Positions 42,106 through 50,147 of a stretch of DNA of 64,000 bases are shown in pieces. Source of the DNA: Burkholderia sp. Leaf177 (GTDB lineage: Bacteria > Pseudomonadota > Gammaproteobacteria > Burkholderiales > Burkholderiaceae); NCBI RefSeq assembly GCF_001424345.1, contig NZ_LMPF01000023.1, forward strand, positions 591,984 through 655,983. The letters run 5' to 3'. The notes beneath the pieces were generated by a model that had not been told where the DNA came from, made no database searches, and saw only the letters and a program-made list of their open reading frames with translations. Every line of letters starts with the position of its first letter. Positions within the stretch are counted from its first letter, which is position 1. Made by a program: the position numbers and the translations under genes.

Positions 42106-43053
42106 ATGCGGATTCTGGTGGTGGGCGCAGGCGCAATTGGCGGTTATTTTGGCGGACGGCTGCTGAATGCCGGACGGGACGTGACATTCCTCGTACGCGA
42201 ACGGCGCGCCGCGCAACTCGCGAAGACAGGCCTCAATCTGCGCAGCCCGAACGGCGATTTATCGATACCCAATCCGCCCGTCGTGCTGGCAAAAGACGTG
42301 AGCGAGCCGTTCGACCTGATCGTGCTCAGCTGCAAGGCTTACGATCTCGACGGCGCCATCGAATCGATAAAAACCTCGGTCGGTCCGAACACCGCCATCT
42401 TGCCGCTGCTCAACGGCATGCATCACCTGGACGTGCTCGAGACGCAGTTCGGTCCCGACCGCGTGCTGGGCGGCCAATGCGTCGCGGCTGTGACGCTCGA
42501 CGCCGACGGCACCATCGTGCACTTGAACAAGCTCCACTCGCTGACTTTTGGCGAGCGCGCGGGTGGATCGTCGGCGCGCATCGAGGCCATCGCGGCCGAA
42601 TTGACGGGCGCACAATTCGATGCCATCGCGAGCCCGAACATCCTCCAGTCCATGTGGGAAAAATGGACTTTCCTGGCCACGCTCGCGGCTGGAACGTGCC
42701 TGATGCGCGCGCCGGTGGGCGACATCATCGCGGCGCCGGGCGGCCAGAAACTGCTGCTCGATCTCTTCGATGAAGCCCGCGCCATCGCCGCGGCAAACGG
42801 TTTTCCTCCGGGCGAAGCCGCCGTGACGCGCACGCATTCCATGCTGACTGAAGCGGGTTCCGGCATCACGGCTTCAATGTTGCGCGACCTGGAAAACGGC
42901 GCGCGCATCGAGGCGGATCACGTGGTGGGCGATCTGATTGCGCGCGGCAAGCTGGCGGAGCAAGAGCAACTTACGCCAATATTCTCGATCGCCTACACGC
43001 ATCTGAAAGCTTACGAATCGCGTCGGGATCGGAGCGATGCAAAAGCGTCGTAA
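42106..43053 (+). CDS. panE: 2-dehydropantoate 2-reductase family (PanE/KPR)
   Basis: The 315-aa enzyme starts with the NADP loop MRILVVGAGAIGGYFGGRLLNAG and carries the KPR features VLSCKAYDLDGAIESI, LLNGMHHLD, the conserved Lys in MWEKWTFLATLA, and a C-terminal catalytic domain with SMLRDLENGARIEADHVVGDL. PanE reduces ketopantoate to pantoate in coenzyme A synthesis. Several paralogues usually occur in this bacterial group, so it may act on another 2-oxo acid. An AGGAG site lies about 8 nt before the ATG at 42106. Confidence 0.88.
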   Translation: MRILVVGAGAIGGYFGGRLLNAGRDVTFLVRERRAAQLAKTGLNLRSPNGDLSIPNPPVVLAKDVSEPFDLIVLSCKAYDLDGAIESIKTSVGPNTAILPLLNGMHHLDVLETQFGPDRVLGGQCVAAVTLDADGTIVHLNKLHSLTFGERAGGSSARIEAIAAELTGAQFDAIASPNILQSMWEKWTFLATLAAGTCLMRAPVGDIIAAPGGQKLLLDLFDEARAIAAANGFPPGEAAVTRTHSMLTEAGSGITASMLRDLENGARIEADHVVGDLIARGKLAEQEQLTPIFSIAYTHLKAYESRRDRSDAKAS

Positions 43054-43149
43054 AGCCGCCGCACGTGGCGCGATGAGTGCGAAGCTGCTTTGAAACCGGA
43101 TGGATAAAGCGTTACCCTCTTTCGCTTTCCAAAGCACTCATCGCGATCA

Positions 43150-43722
43150 ATGCACGCAAACGCCCACGAACCGCCATCCACGCCGCCGACCGTGGCGGAA
43201 ATTTTCATCGGCTTCCTGACGCTCGGGCTGACGGCGTTCGGCGGCGCGTTGCCGCTGGCGCGCCGCGAAGTTGTCGAGCGCCGCAAGTGGCTCAACCCCG
43301 ACGAATTCACCGATCTGCTCGGCCTTTGCCAGTTTCTTCCCGGCGGCAATGTCATCAATTTGTCGGTGGCGATCGGCATGAAGTTTCGCGGCATTCCGGG
43401 CGCGCTCGCCGGTCTTCTCGGGCTGCTCGTGGGACCTTCGCTGATCGTGATTGCGCTCGGCGTTGTCTATCAGCGCACGCACAACGACGTGCACATTCGC
43501 CATCTGTTCGCGGGCCTTGCGGCGGCTGCGGCCGGGCTGCTGGTATCGATGGCCGTAAAAGTCGCGTGGCCGTTGCGCAAGAAATGGCCGATGGCAATCG
43601 TCGCCACGCTGGCTTTCGTGGCGATCGCGTTGCTTCGCTTCCCGTTGTTGCCGGTGATGCTCGTTCTTACGCCCGTGTCTATTTTCATCGCGTCGAAAAC
43701 GAATCGCGAGGTCAGCCGATGA
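43150..43722 (+). CDS. chrA: Chromate transporter ChrA, N-terminal half protein
   Basis: The 190-aa membrane protein holds one CHR domain with about 5-6 TM segments and typical motifs: FLTLGLTAFGGALPLARREVVERRKWL, FLPGGNVINLSVAIGMKFRG and GLLVGPSLIVIALGVVY. Full-length ChrA proteins carry two such domains; here they are split into two genes. The stop overlaps the start of the partner by 4 bp (ATGA), so the two halves are made together and probably form a heterodimer exporting chromate or importing a related anion. Confidence 0.88.
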   Translation: MHANAHEPPSTPPTVAEIFIGFLTLGLTAFGGALPLARREVVERRKWLNPDEFTDLLGLCQFLPGGNVINLSVAIGMKFRGIPGALAGLLGLLVGPSLIVIALGVVYQRTHNDVHIRHLFAGLAAAAAGLLVSMAVKVAWPLRKKWPMAIVATLAFVAIALLRFPLLPVMLVLTPVSIFIASKTNREVSR

Positions 43723-44249
43723 ACCACGATCTCGCTTCTCTCGCCGCGATTTTCAGCCAGCTTTCGTTGCTTGCATTCGGCGGCGGCAATTCCATCCTGC
43801 CCGAGATGCAGCGGCAAGTGGTCGAGGTGCATCAATGGATGTCGAAGGCGGATTTTTCCGCGATGTTCGCGCTCGCCCAGGCGGCGCCCGGACCGAACAT
43901 GATGATCGTGACGCTGGTCGGCTGGCATGTTGCGGGATGGCCGGGCGTGATCGTGACATCGATTGCGAAGTTCGGGCCGTCGTCGGTCGTGACCATCGCG
44001 GCCATGCACGCGTGGGAACGCTTCAAGCAGCATCCGTGGCGACGCTACGTTCAACTCGGCCTCGTTCCGATGACCGCGGGCTTGCTTGCTGCCAGCGCCG
44101 CGCTGATCGCGGAGGCGTCCGACACGCAATGGGTGCTTGGCGGCATTACCGCCGTGGTCGCGGTGCTCTCGTTCAAGACAAAGGTGCATCCGCTGTGGTT
44201 GCTGGCGTTGGGGAGTGTGATCGGGCTGACCGGGTTCGGCCAGTTTTAA
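43719..44249 (+). CDS. chrA: Chromate transporter ChrA, C-terminal half protein
   Basis: The 176-aa second CHR-domain protein starts at ATG 43719 inside the stop of the first (ATGA overlap). Motifs LSLLAFGGGNSILPEMQRQVVEVHQWM, FALAQAAPGPNMMIVTLVGWHVAG and VPMTAGLLAASAAL are those of the CHR family. It ends soon after the last TM segment, with FGQF. Separate short-chain CHR pairs are known; these are not fragments from a frameshift, because both halves have their own start and complete TM sets. Confidence 0.88.
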   Translation: MNHDLASLAAIFSQLSLLAFGGGNSILPEMQRQVVEVHQWMSKADFSAMFALAQAAPGPNMMIVTLVGWHVAGWPGVIVTSIAKFGPSSVVTIAAMHAWERFKQHPWRRYVQLGLVPMTAGLLAASAALIAEASDTQWVLGGITAVVAVLSFKTKVHPLWLLALGSVIGLTGFGQF

Positions 44250-44348
44250 GGCGAGTTCGGGCCGCCGAATCCGCGTGAGTTTTGGTGAGATAGCCCGCGC
44301 GCGGAATCGGCGGATGGCTAGACGATCAGCCCGCTTCCGGTCGATGCA

Positions 44349-44897
44349 TCAAGCGGTATCGACGAGATTGGCGATGTCATGGACGTCGATGGTGCGGCCA
44401 TATTTGTTCTTCACGCCGTGGCCCCACGCCTGGACGAACGCGCCTGGGCTGAGATAGTCCGCAAGCTCGGCGGCGGCGTGCGGCGGCATGCGCAGCGACG
44501 TGCCGTCGTCGAGCAGAGCACCTCGCAACTCACCTTTCGGCCCGTATAACGACAAGGTCACTTCGCCTTGGACGTCCATCGGCTTGCCCTCGGGTTTCTC
44601 GGGCTTCGGCGCGTGATGTTGCGGACCTTCATCGATAAGCTCCACGCCTTGCGCGCTCGTCAGCAATACCGCCGCGATAACGTTCGCGCCGCGCGGTTTG
44701 ACGCCACGCACGCGGATGGTGTTACCCAGCGCGATGTGCTTTGCGACCTGCCGCGTCATGTGCGGCGGGAAGTGAACTTGCAGCTTGCCATCGGCGGTAT
44801 TCAATATGAGACCGTCGAGCTCGCCGTGCGGGTTCAGCAAGAATTGCATGACCTTGCCGCGTGTTTCCGGCAGGCTGGCGGGATCGATCCAATGCAT
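44349..44897 (-). CDS. Two-repeat protein of unknown function, cytoplasmic paralogue
   Basis: The 182-aa protein has no signal peptide. It contains two copies of a repeat of about 60 residues: GKVMQFLLNPHGELDGLILN...VHFPPHM (about 14-48) and GEVTLSLYGPKGELRGALLDDGTSLRMPPH (about 110-140), followed by FVQAWGHGVKNKYGRTIDVH. The same repeat occurs twice in the neighbouring exported protein. The fold may be a small beta-barrel of the DUF5666/OB kind, but this is not certain. An AGGAG site precedes the ATG. It lies 29 bp after its paralogue, so both belong to one unit under the sigma-54 promoter at 45691-45706. Confidence 0.65.
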   Translation of the reverse strand: MHWIDPASLPETRGKVMQFLLNPHGELDGLILNTADGKLQVHFPPHMTRQVAKHIALGNTIRVRGVKPRGANVIAAVLLTSAQGVELIDEGPQHHAPKPEKPEGKPMDVQGEVTLSLYGPKGELRGALLDDGTSLRMPPHAAAELADYLSPGAFVQAWGHGVKNKYGRTIDVHDIANLVDTA

Positions 44898-44926
44898 GAG
44901 TGCTCCTTGTCGAAAGTCGGGGAAAT

Positions 44927-45649
44927 TCAGTCGACGCGGCCGTATAGCGGCGTCAGATTGCCGGGCGTGCCGAAAGACGTGGCCTGCAGCGATTGCCCAA
45001 AACGGTTGCGCGTGCCATAGCCGTGCGCGGCGACCAGCGCGCCCGGTTGCAGCAGCGAGGGAAATTGCCGCGCGCCGGGCGGCGTGAGCTTGATGACGGT
45101 GCCATCGGCGAGCAGCACGCCGTCCGGTTCACCGCGCGGCGCGGTTGTCACCTTCAATACGCGGCCGGTGGCGTCGAGTTTCACGAGACCGACGCCGCGA
45201 AGCGAAGGCGGCAGCGGCCTTTCGCGATCGGCAGCCGGCGGCTGATCCATCGCCGTTTGCCCGCTGCGCGTGTTGGTGACTTGTTGCGCGTGCAGCACGC
45301 CATTAGCTTCGGACGCGCCGTTCACGCGAATGCTGTCTCCGGGCGCCGCGATTGCCGCGACGCTCGCGCCCACGTGCGGCGGAAAGCGGACGAGAGAATT
45401 ATCGCCAAGAAGCAGGCCGTCTATATCGCCTTCCGGATTGATGAGGTATCGCTTGATCACGCCCGTGGTCACGCTGGCAATGGTCGACGGCTGCGCGGCG
45501 CGGGGAATTACGGGCGGCGGCGCGTTGCCTGCGACCGGCGGTGGCGCGACGTCCGGAGGCGTCGGCGCATTCTGCGCGGCACATGTGATCGCGCCCGTGA
45601 CAATAGCGATCAAACCGGCTGATTTAAGTGCGATAGCGAGTGCTTTCAT
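44927..45649 (-). CDS. Two-repeat protein of unknown function, exported paralogue
   Basis: The 240-aa protein has a Sec-type signal (MKALAIALKSAGLIAIVTGAITCAAQ, perhaps with a lipobox-like ITCA) and a Pro-rich linker. It then has two repeats: GVIKRYLINPEGDIDGLLLGDNS...RFPPHVG (about 63-95) and GRVLKVTTAPRGEPDGVLLADGTVIKLTPPG (about 163-195), followed by LVAAHGYGTRNRFGQSLQ. The partner encoded 29 bp downstream has the same layout without the signal. The ATG at 45649 is preceded by GGAG. A sigma-54 promoter lies 42 nt upstream. The shared repeat suggests that the two proteins do related jobs in different compartments. Confidence 0.65.
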   Translation of the reverse strand: MKALAIALKSAGLIAIVTGAITCAAQNAPTPPDVAPPPVAGNAPPPVIPRAAQPSTIASVTTGVIKRYLINPEGDIDGLLLGDNSLVRFPPHVGASVAAIAAPGDSIRVNGASEANGVLHAQQVTNTRSGQTAMDQPPAADRERPLPPSLRGVGLVKLDATGRVLKVTTAPRGEPDGVLLADGTVIKLTPPGARQFPSLLQPGALVAAHGYGTRNRFGQSLQATSFGTPGNLTPLYGRVD

Positions 45650-45690
45650 GTTTGGCTCCAGCAGCATTGCAAGTGGTGACAACCTTACTT

Positions 45691-45706
45691 TGCAAGCCCT
45701 ATGCCA
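45691..45706 (-). promoter_or_regulatory. Sigma-54 promoter for the two-repeat protein genes
   Basis: Read on the minus strand, TGGCAT-N5-TTGCA has the required -24 GG and -12 GC at 10-bp spacing and matches the consensus TGGCAC-N5-TTGCA at all but one position. It is 42 nt before the ATG at 45649 and directly downstream of a sigma-54 activator gene. Confidence 0.8.
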
Positions 45707-45758
45707 TGCGCGAAAGCCTTGTCGGTAAAGGGATTTCGGATAATCGCCCAAATGCATG

Positions 45759-45775
45759 TGTCCATTTTTCAGACA
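45759..45775. promoter_or_regulatory. Candidate upstream activator site 1
   Basis: TGTC-N9-GACA, an inverted repeat with the same half-sites and spacing as the second site 22 bp away. It sits about 70 bp upstream of the sigma-54 -12 element, a normal distance for an enhancer site. Confidence 0.6.
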
Positions 45776-45780
45776 GCCGA

Positions 45781-45797
45781 TGTCAGGGATCTGGACA
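45781..45797. promoter_or_regulatory. Candidate upstream activator site 2
   Basis: A second TGTC-N9-GACA. The 22-bp step from site 1 places both on nearly the same face of the helix, as expected for cooperative binding of a sigma-54 activator. Confidence 0.6.
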
Positions 45798-45804
45798 GAA
45801 ATCG

Positions 45805-47229
45805 TCATCCCAACCCGTAAGCCGCCAGCTTCGTATAAAGCGACTGCCGGCTGATGCCGAGCCGTCGTGCAGCTTCTGCGCGGTTACCCGCGGTGGCCGA
45901 AAGCGCATGAGAAATCGCGAGCCGTTCCAGCTGTTCCACTGCATCGGCGAGCGGCATGTCGAACCACGCGGCGGGCAGACCTGTGGCGGTATCGCCGGAA
46001 GAGGGCGCTTGCGAGAGAAATGCGAGATCGTCTGCGACGACCACCGGCCCGCGCGCGAGCGCGAACACACGCTCCATCGCATTCTTCAGTTCGCGGACAT
46101 TGCCGGGCCACGCATGTTGCAGCAGCCTGCTTTTGGCGCCGTCGCCGAGTGTTTTCGGGCGCGTTGAACCGGTTGCCGCCAGCGCGAGAAAATGCGCGGC
46201 GAGCGGCGCGATATCGGCGGGGCGATCACGCAGCGGCGGCAAGTGAATCGGAATCACATTCAGCCGATAAAACAAGTCCTCCCGGAAGCGCTGCGCCGCG
46301 ACCTCCGCCTGCAAATCGCGATGCGTGGCGGCGACGATCCTTACGTCGATATCGACATGCTTGTTGCTGCCGACCGGCGTTACCGTGCGCTCCTGGATCA
46401 CGCGCAAAAGCTTCGCCTGAAGCGGCCACGGCAGGTCGCCGATTTCATCGAGGAAAAGCGTGCCGCCGTCTGCCTGGGCGAAGCGCCCGATCCGCTCCGA
46501 TACCGCGCCCGTGAACGCGCCTTTCGCGTGTCCGAAGAGTTCGCTTTCGAGCAGATCGGCGGGAATCGCCGCGCAATTCACCGCGACGAACGGCGCTTGC
46601 CGCCGGTCGGATGCATCGTGCAGCACGCGCGCGGCGACTTCCTTGCCGGTGCCGGTTTCGCCATCGATCAGCACGGTGGCGCCGGTTGCGGCGGCGCGGC
46701 CGATGCTCTTCTGGACGTCGCGCAAGGCGTCGCTGAAACCGAGCAGGCGCGGTGTGCTGTCGGCGTCGCGGGCTTCATCGGATAGCTCTGAAGGATCAGC
46801 TTGCACCGAGGCCGCAGCGCCGAAGCCCGGCTGCGACAGCTCGATCTTCTTCAGCAACGCGGCGATCTGATCCCGTCCGATGGGCTTCGCGAGATGGTCG
46901 AACGCACCGAGGCGCATGGCGCGCACGGTGTTGTCGCTGGTGGCGAACGCGGTGAGCACGACGACCGGCAAGTCCGCGCGCGAGGGCATGTTGCGCAACT
47001 GTTCGAGCACGTGCAGACCGCCGCCGGCGTTCGAGTTCGATTCCTGCGCCACGCCGTCCCGCATTCGCAAGTCGAGGAAAACGCAGTCGATCGGTTCGAC
47101 GCTTTCAAGCAGCGCCAGCGCTTCGCCCGGGCTTGCGGCTTCGAACGTGTCGTGGCTCATGTCGCTCAGCGTCTCGGCGAGGCTCTCGCGGAAAGCGCTG
47201 TCGTCGTCGACTATCAGGATGTGCGCCAT
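45805..47229 (-). CDS. Sigma-54-dependent response regulator (NtrC family)
   Basis: The 474-aa protein has three domains: a receiver (1-125) with the phosphorylated Asp at D53 (VFLDLRM) and a conserved Lys in HLAKP, an AAA+ domain (about 165-395) with Walker A GETGTGKE and the sigma-54 contact loop GAFTGA, and a C-terminal Fis-type helix-turn-helix (GNRAEAARRLGISRQSLYTKLAAYGL). It would be phosphorylated by the kinase encoded just upstream (16-bp overlap) and open sigma-54 promoters. One such promoter with two palindromes lies directly downstream, ahead of the two-repeat protein genes. Confidence 0.94.
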   Translation of the reverse strand: MAHILIVDDDSAFRESLAETLSDMSHDTFEAASPGEALALLESVEPIDCVFLDLRMRDGVAQESNSNAGGGLHVLEQLRNMPSRADLPVVVLTAFATSDNTVRAMRLGAFDHLAKPIGRDQIAALLKKIELSQPGFGAAASVQADPSELSDEARDADSTPRLLGFSDALRDVQKSIGRAAATGATVLIDGETGTGKEVAARVLHDASDRRQAPFVAVNCAAIPADLLESELFGHAKGAFTGAVSERIGRFAQADGGTLFLDEIGDLPWPLQAKLLRVIQERTVTPVGSNKHVDIDVRIVAATHRDLQAEVAAQRFREDLFYRLNVIPIHLPPLRDRPADIAPLAAHFLALAATGSTRPKTLGDGAKSRLLQHAWPGNVRELKNAMERVFALARGPVVVADDLAFLSQAPSSGDTATGLPAAWFDMPLADAVEQLERLAISHALSATAGNRAEAARRLGISRQSLYTKLAAYGLG

Positions 47230-48713
47230 GGAATCTCGATGACAAAACACGCGCCCGTTTGGCGCGCTTCGTAAAACGCCCGGCCGCCGTGCGCGGCTGC
47301 AATCTCGCGCACCACGGCCAGGCCCAGTCCTGATCCGGCGGCGTGACCCGTCACGAAAGGTTCGAAGATGCATTCGCGATCGGCTTGCGGAACGCCGGGA
47401 CCATCGTCGGCAACGTCCACGCGCAGCGTGTCGCCAACCTTTGTCGCCTGGACGGTCACGCTGCCGCCTTCTGGCGTATGACGCAAGGCGTTCAGCACGA
47501 GGTTATCGAGCGCGCGCGACAACTGTGCGGGATCGAAGAAAGCCTGATCGGACGACGCTTCGCCGACTGTCAATGTGACGCGTGCGTTCGCCGCCGCTTC
47601 GCCGTGCAGCGCGATGCGTTCGGTAAGCCACGCGCGTATGGGCACGGGCTGCGCGTCGATCCGCACCGGCTGCGTCAGGGCCAGCAAGCCGGAAAGCTGC
47701 TCCTCCACACGATGAATCTGCTCGAGGATCGTGGCAAGCGCGCGCTGCTTGCGGTTTTCATCGCCGGCGAGGGCATTTTCCGCCTTGAGCCGCATTGCGC
47801 CGATAGGATTGCGGATCTCGTGTGCAATCTGCGCGGCGAGCTTGCCAAGCGCTGAAAAACGCTCGGCTTGCGCGAGGCGGGCATTCAGGTCGGCCGTCTG
47901 CGACCGGAGCGCCGCGGTGCGCGCCGCGTGCGTGTTGAACGCGTCCACGATGCGGTCCAGCTCCGGCTCGCCGGTCTTGCCAATCGGCTCGGCAATGAGC
48001 GTGGAACCGTCCGGCTGCGCGCTTGCATGTTGCGCGACGCTGCGTTCCACGCAAGCAAGCTGTGCGCGCCAGCGCCGCAACCGCACACCCAAAGCAATTG
48101 CAATCCCGACGATTCCCGCAAGCAGCACCGCGAGCGCGGCGAGCAAGCTCCGGCCCGAAGCGCCTAACGACGGCTGCGAGCGCGTCAGCGTCCAGGCTAG
48201 CAGCGCCGGACGATGCGGCACCGGACACGCCGCCACGATTACCGCGTCCTGCTGGCCGCTGACCACATCGGTCAGCGTCGTTTGTTTCGCGGCCGCCGCG
48301 CGCAAGGTCCGCAAGATGAGCGGCGTCTCGGCGTCGGGAACATCGCGCTTGATGCCGCTACCCTCGTAGGTGGGAAACGCGTAAGCATCGAATACGCCGC
48401 GCTCGGTTCCCGCATTGCGCCAGAAACCGCCTTCCACGCCGTGCATTTGCGCCAGCACCACGTCGAGAATGGCGTGCATCAGGTCCGTGTGGGGATCGGT
48501 GTCGCGGTTGTTATCGATGGAAAGATCGTAGCGCGACGCCACCGACTCGCAGCCGGCCACGCTGCGCTCGCGGGCGGCATCGATGCGCCGTCCCGCGTTT
48601 TCCTGCGCCATGAACAGCACCAGCGCACAAAGCAGCGCGCACATGACGGCCACGAGCGCCCAGAAAACCGCAAGCTGGCTGGAGAACGAAAGGCGCGCGG
48701 AATTGGCGGGCAT
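47214..48713 (-). CDS. Sensor histidine kinase, partner of the sigma-54 response regulator
   Basis: The 499-aa kinase has a TM helix at about 13-35, a periplasmic sensor region of about 150 residues (36-185), a second TM helix at about 190-212 and a HAMP-like linker. These are followed by HisKA with the phospho-accepting His in IAHEIRNPIGAMRLKAENA (about residue 310) and an HATPase with N-box DNLVLNALRHTPEGG, DDGPGVP and GSGLGLAVVREIAAAHGG. Its sensor domain resembles no ligand family that I know. Its stop is inside the start of the response-regulator gene, so the two are co-translated. Confidence 0.93.
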   Translation of the reverse strand: MPANSARLSFSSQLAVFWALVAVMCALLCALVLFMAQENAGRRIDAARERSVAGCESVASRYDLSIDNNRDTDPHTDLMHAILDVVLAQMHGVEGGFWRNAGTERGVFDAYAFPTYEGSGIKRDVPDAETPLILRTLRAAAAKQTTLTDVVSGQQDAVIVAACPVPHRPALLAWTLTRSQPSLGASGRSLLAALAVLLAGIVGIAIALGVRLRRWRAQLACVERSVAQHASAQPDGSTLIAEPIGKTGEPELDRIVDAFNTHAARTAALRSQTADLNARLAQAERFSALGKLAAQIAHEIRNPIGAMRLKAENALAGDENRKQRALATILEQIHRVEEQLSGLLALTQPVRIDAQPVPIRAWLTERIALHGEAAANARVTLTVGEASSDQAFFDPAQLSRALDNLVLNALRHTPEGGSVTVQATKVGDTLRVDVADDGPGVPQADRECIFEPFVTGHAAGSGLGLAVVREIAAAHGGRAFYEARQTGACFVIEIPWRTS

Positions 48714-48849
48714 GTACGGGGCGCGAGGGAAAGGTGCAGCGTTGCAGCAAGAAGCCTGCCGGGGTCGTTATGCAATCGTTCGTATGTTCCAAGCGGGCAG
48801 ACTCGTTGCTTAATAGAATGTCCGTAATCCGTTAAATGGAGCATCTCTC

Positions 48850-49185
48850 ATGGCGATGGCAACCGAATACACACCGGACGCGCCCGCACGCGCGGATGTC
48901 GATGCGCTGCAAGGCCCGTCGGTTATCGAGTTCGGCACGAACTGGTGCGGCTACTGCAAAGCGGCTCAGCCGCTGATCGCGCAGGCGTTCAGCGACCACG
49001 CGAATGTGCGGCATCTGAAGATCGAGGACGGCAGCGGCCGGCCGCTTGGCCGCTCGTTTCGGGTCAAACTTTGGCCGACCCTGATTTTTCTCGACAACGG
49101 GCGCGAGGTTGCGCGGCTGGTCCGGCCGAACGCGGTATCGGAGATACAGGATGCATTTGCGCTGATCCAGGCTTCATCCACTTGA
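48850..49185 (+). CDS. Thioredoxin-family protein
   Basis: The 111-aa single thioredoxin fold has the redox motif WCGYC (TNWCGYCKAAQPL, about residues 36-40) and the cis-Pro loop LWPTLIFLDNG. It has no signal peptide, so it is cytoplasmic. The middle residues GY instead of GP suggest different redox properties from TrxA, closer to thioredoxins of repair or stress systems. A GGAG site lies 8 nt before the ATG. It is divergent from the sensor kinase. Confidence 0.88.
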   Translation: MAMATEYTPDAPARADVDALQGPSVIEFGTNWCGYCKAAQPLIAQAFSDHANVRHLKIEDGSGRPLGRSFRVKLWPTLIFLDNGREVARLVRPNAVSEIQDAFALIQASST

Positions 49186-49298
49186 AGCCAAGCTGGCGGG
49201 CGTGGCGGCGGGGAATTTGATCTGTGAGAGCGGGCGCGAGAGTTGCGCGCTTCATTGCAACCGTCTGGCAACCGCCGTCTCTCAGCAGGAGAATCGTC

Positions 49299-50114
49299 AT
49301 GCCGCGTTTCGCCGCCAATCTCACGATGATGTACAACGAGCACGCGTTTATCGACCGGTTTTCGGCGGCGGCGCGCGATGGGTTCAAGGCCGTGGAATTC
49401 CTCTTCCCGTACGAATTCCCGCCGTCCGATATCCGGACCCAACTCGACGATAACGCGCTTAAGCAAGCGCTATTCAACGCGCCGCCGGGCGACTGGAGCG
49501 CCGGAGAACGCGGACTTGCGTCGCTGCCGGGACGCGAGGACGAGTTCAGGCGCAGCATGGACATGGCGCTCGACTACGCGCGCATTCTCGGCAATGACAA
49601 ATTGCATGTGATGGCCGGTCTTATCGCGCCGGGGCAATCGCGCGAGCAGCATCGCGAGGTGTATTTGAAGAATCTCGCGCTGGCGGCGAGCATGGCGGCG
49701 ACCGCGCACGTGACGATCGTGATCGAACCGATCAACACGCGCGACATGCCCGGCTTTTTCCTCAACCGGCAGGACGAGGCCCAAGCGATCTGTACCGAGA
49801 TCGGCGCGCCGAATCTTCAGGTCCAGTTCGATTGTTATCACTGCCAGATCACGGAAGGCGATCTCGCCGTTAAATTGCGACGCGACATGATGCGCGCCAA
49901 TGCGGGCATCGGCCATATACAGGTCGCGGGCGTGCCTTACCGCAACGAGCCGGATACGGGCGAAGTGAACTATCCGTACCTGTTCGATCTCATCGATTCA
50001 CTCGGCTACGGCGGCTGGATCGGATGCGAATACCGGCCGCGCGCGGGAACTTCCGACGGCTTGGGATGGCTCAAGCCTTACCAACATTCCGGCCACTCAT
50101 CGGCTCAAGGCTGA
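49299..50114 (+). CDS. hyi: Hydroxypyruvate isomerase / 2-oxo-tetronate isomerase family (Hyi/OtnI)
   Basis: The 271-aa TIM-barrel protein has [40 protein letters not shown] at the start, the metal/acid site Glu in [29 protein letters not shown] with His and a final [18 protein letters not shown] carrying the second catalytic Glu. Hyi enzymes interconvert hydroxypyruvate and tartronate semialdehyde; OtnI acts on 2-oxo-tetronate. It begins a three-gene unit with a ketoglutaric semialdehyde dehydrogenase and a lactonase, which fits sugar-acid breakdown. CAGGAG precedes the ATG at 49299. Confidence 0.9.
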   Translation: MPRFAANLTMMYNEHAFIDRFSAAARDGFKAVEFLFPYEFPPSDIRTQLDDNALKQALFNAPPGDWSAGERGLASLPGREDEFRRSMDMALDYARILGNDKLHVMAGLIAPGQSREQHREVYLKNLALAASMAATAHVTIVIEPINTRDMPGFFLNRQDEAQAICTEIGAPNLQVQFDCYHCQITEGDLAVKLRRDMMRANAGIGHIQVAGVPYRNEPDTGEVNYPYLFDLIDSLGYGGWIGCEYRPRAGTSDGLGWLKPYQHSGHSSAQG

Positions 50115-50147
50115 CGACGCGTTCAAAACCTTCAAGGAGAAATTCAC

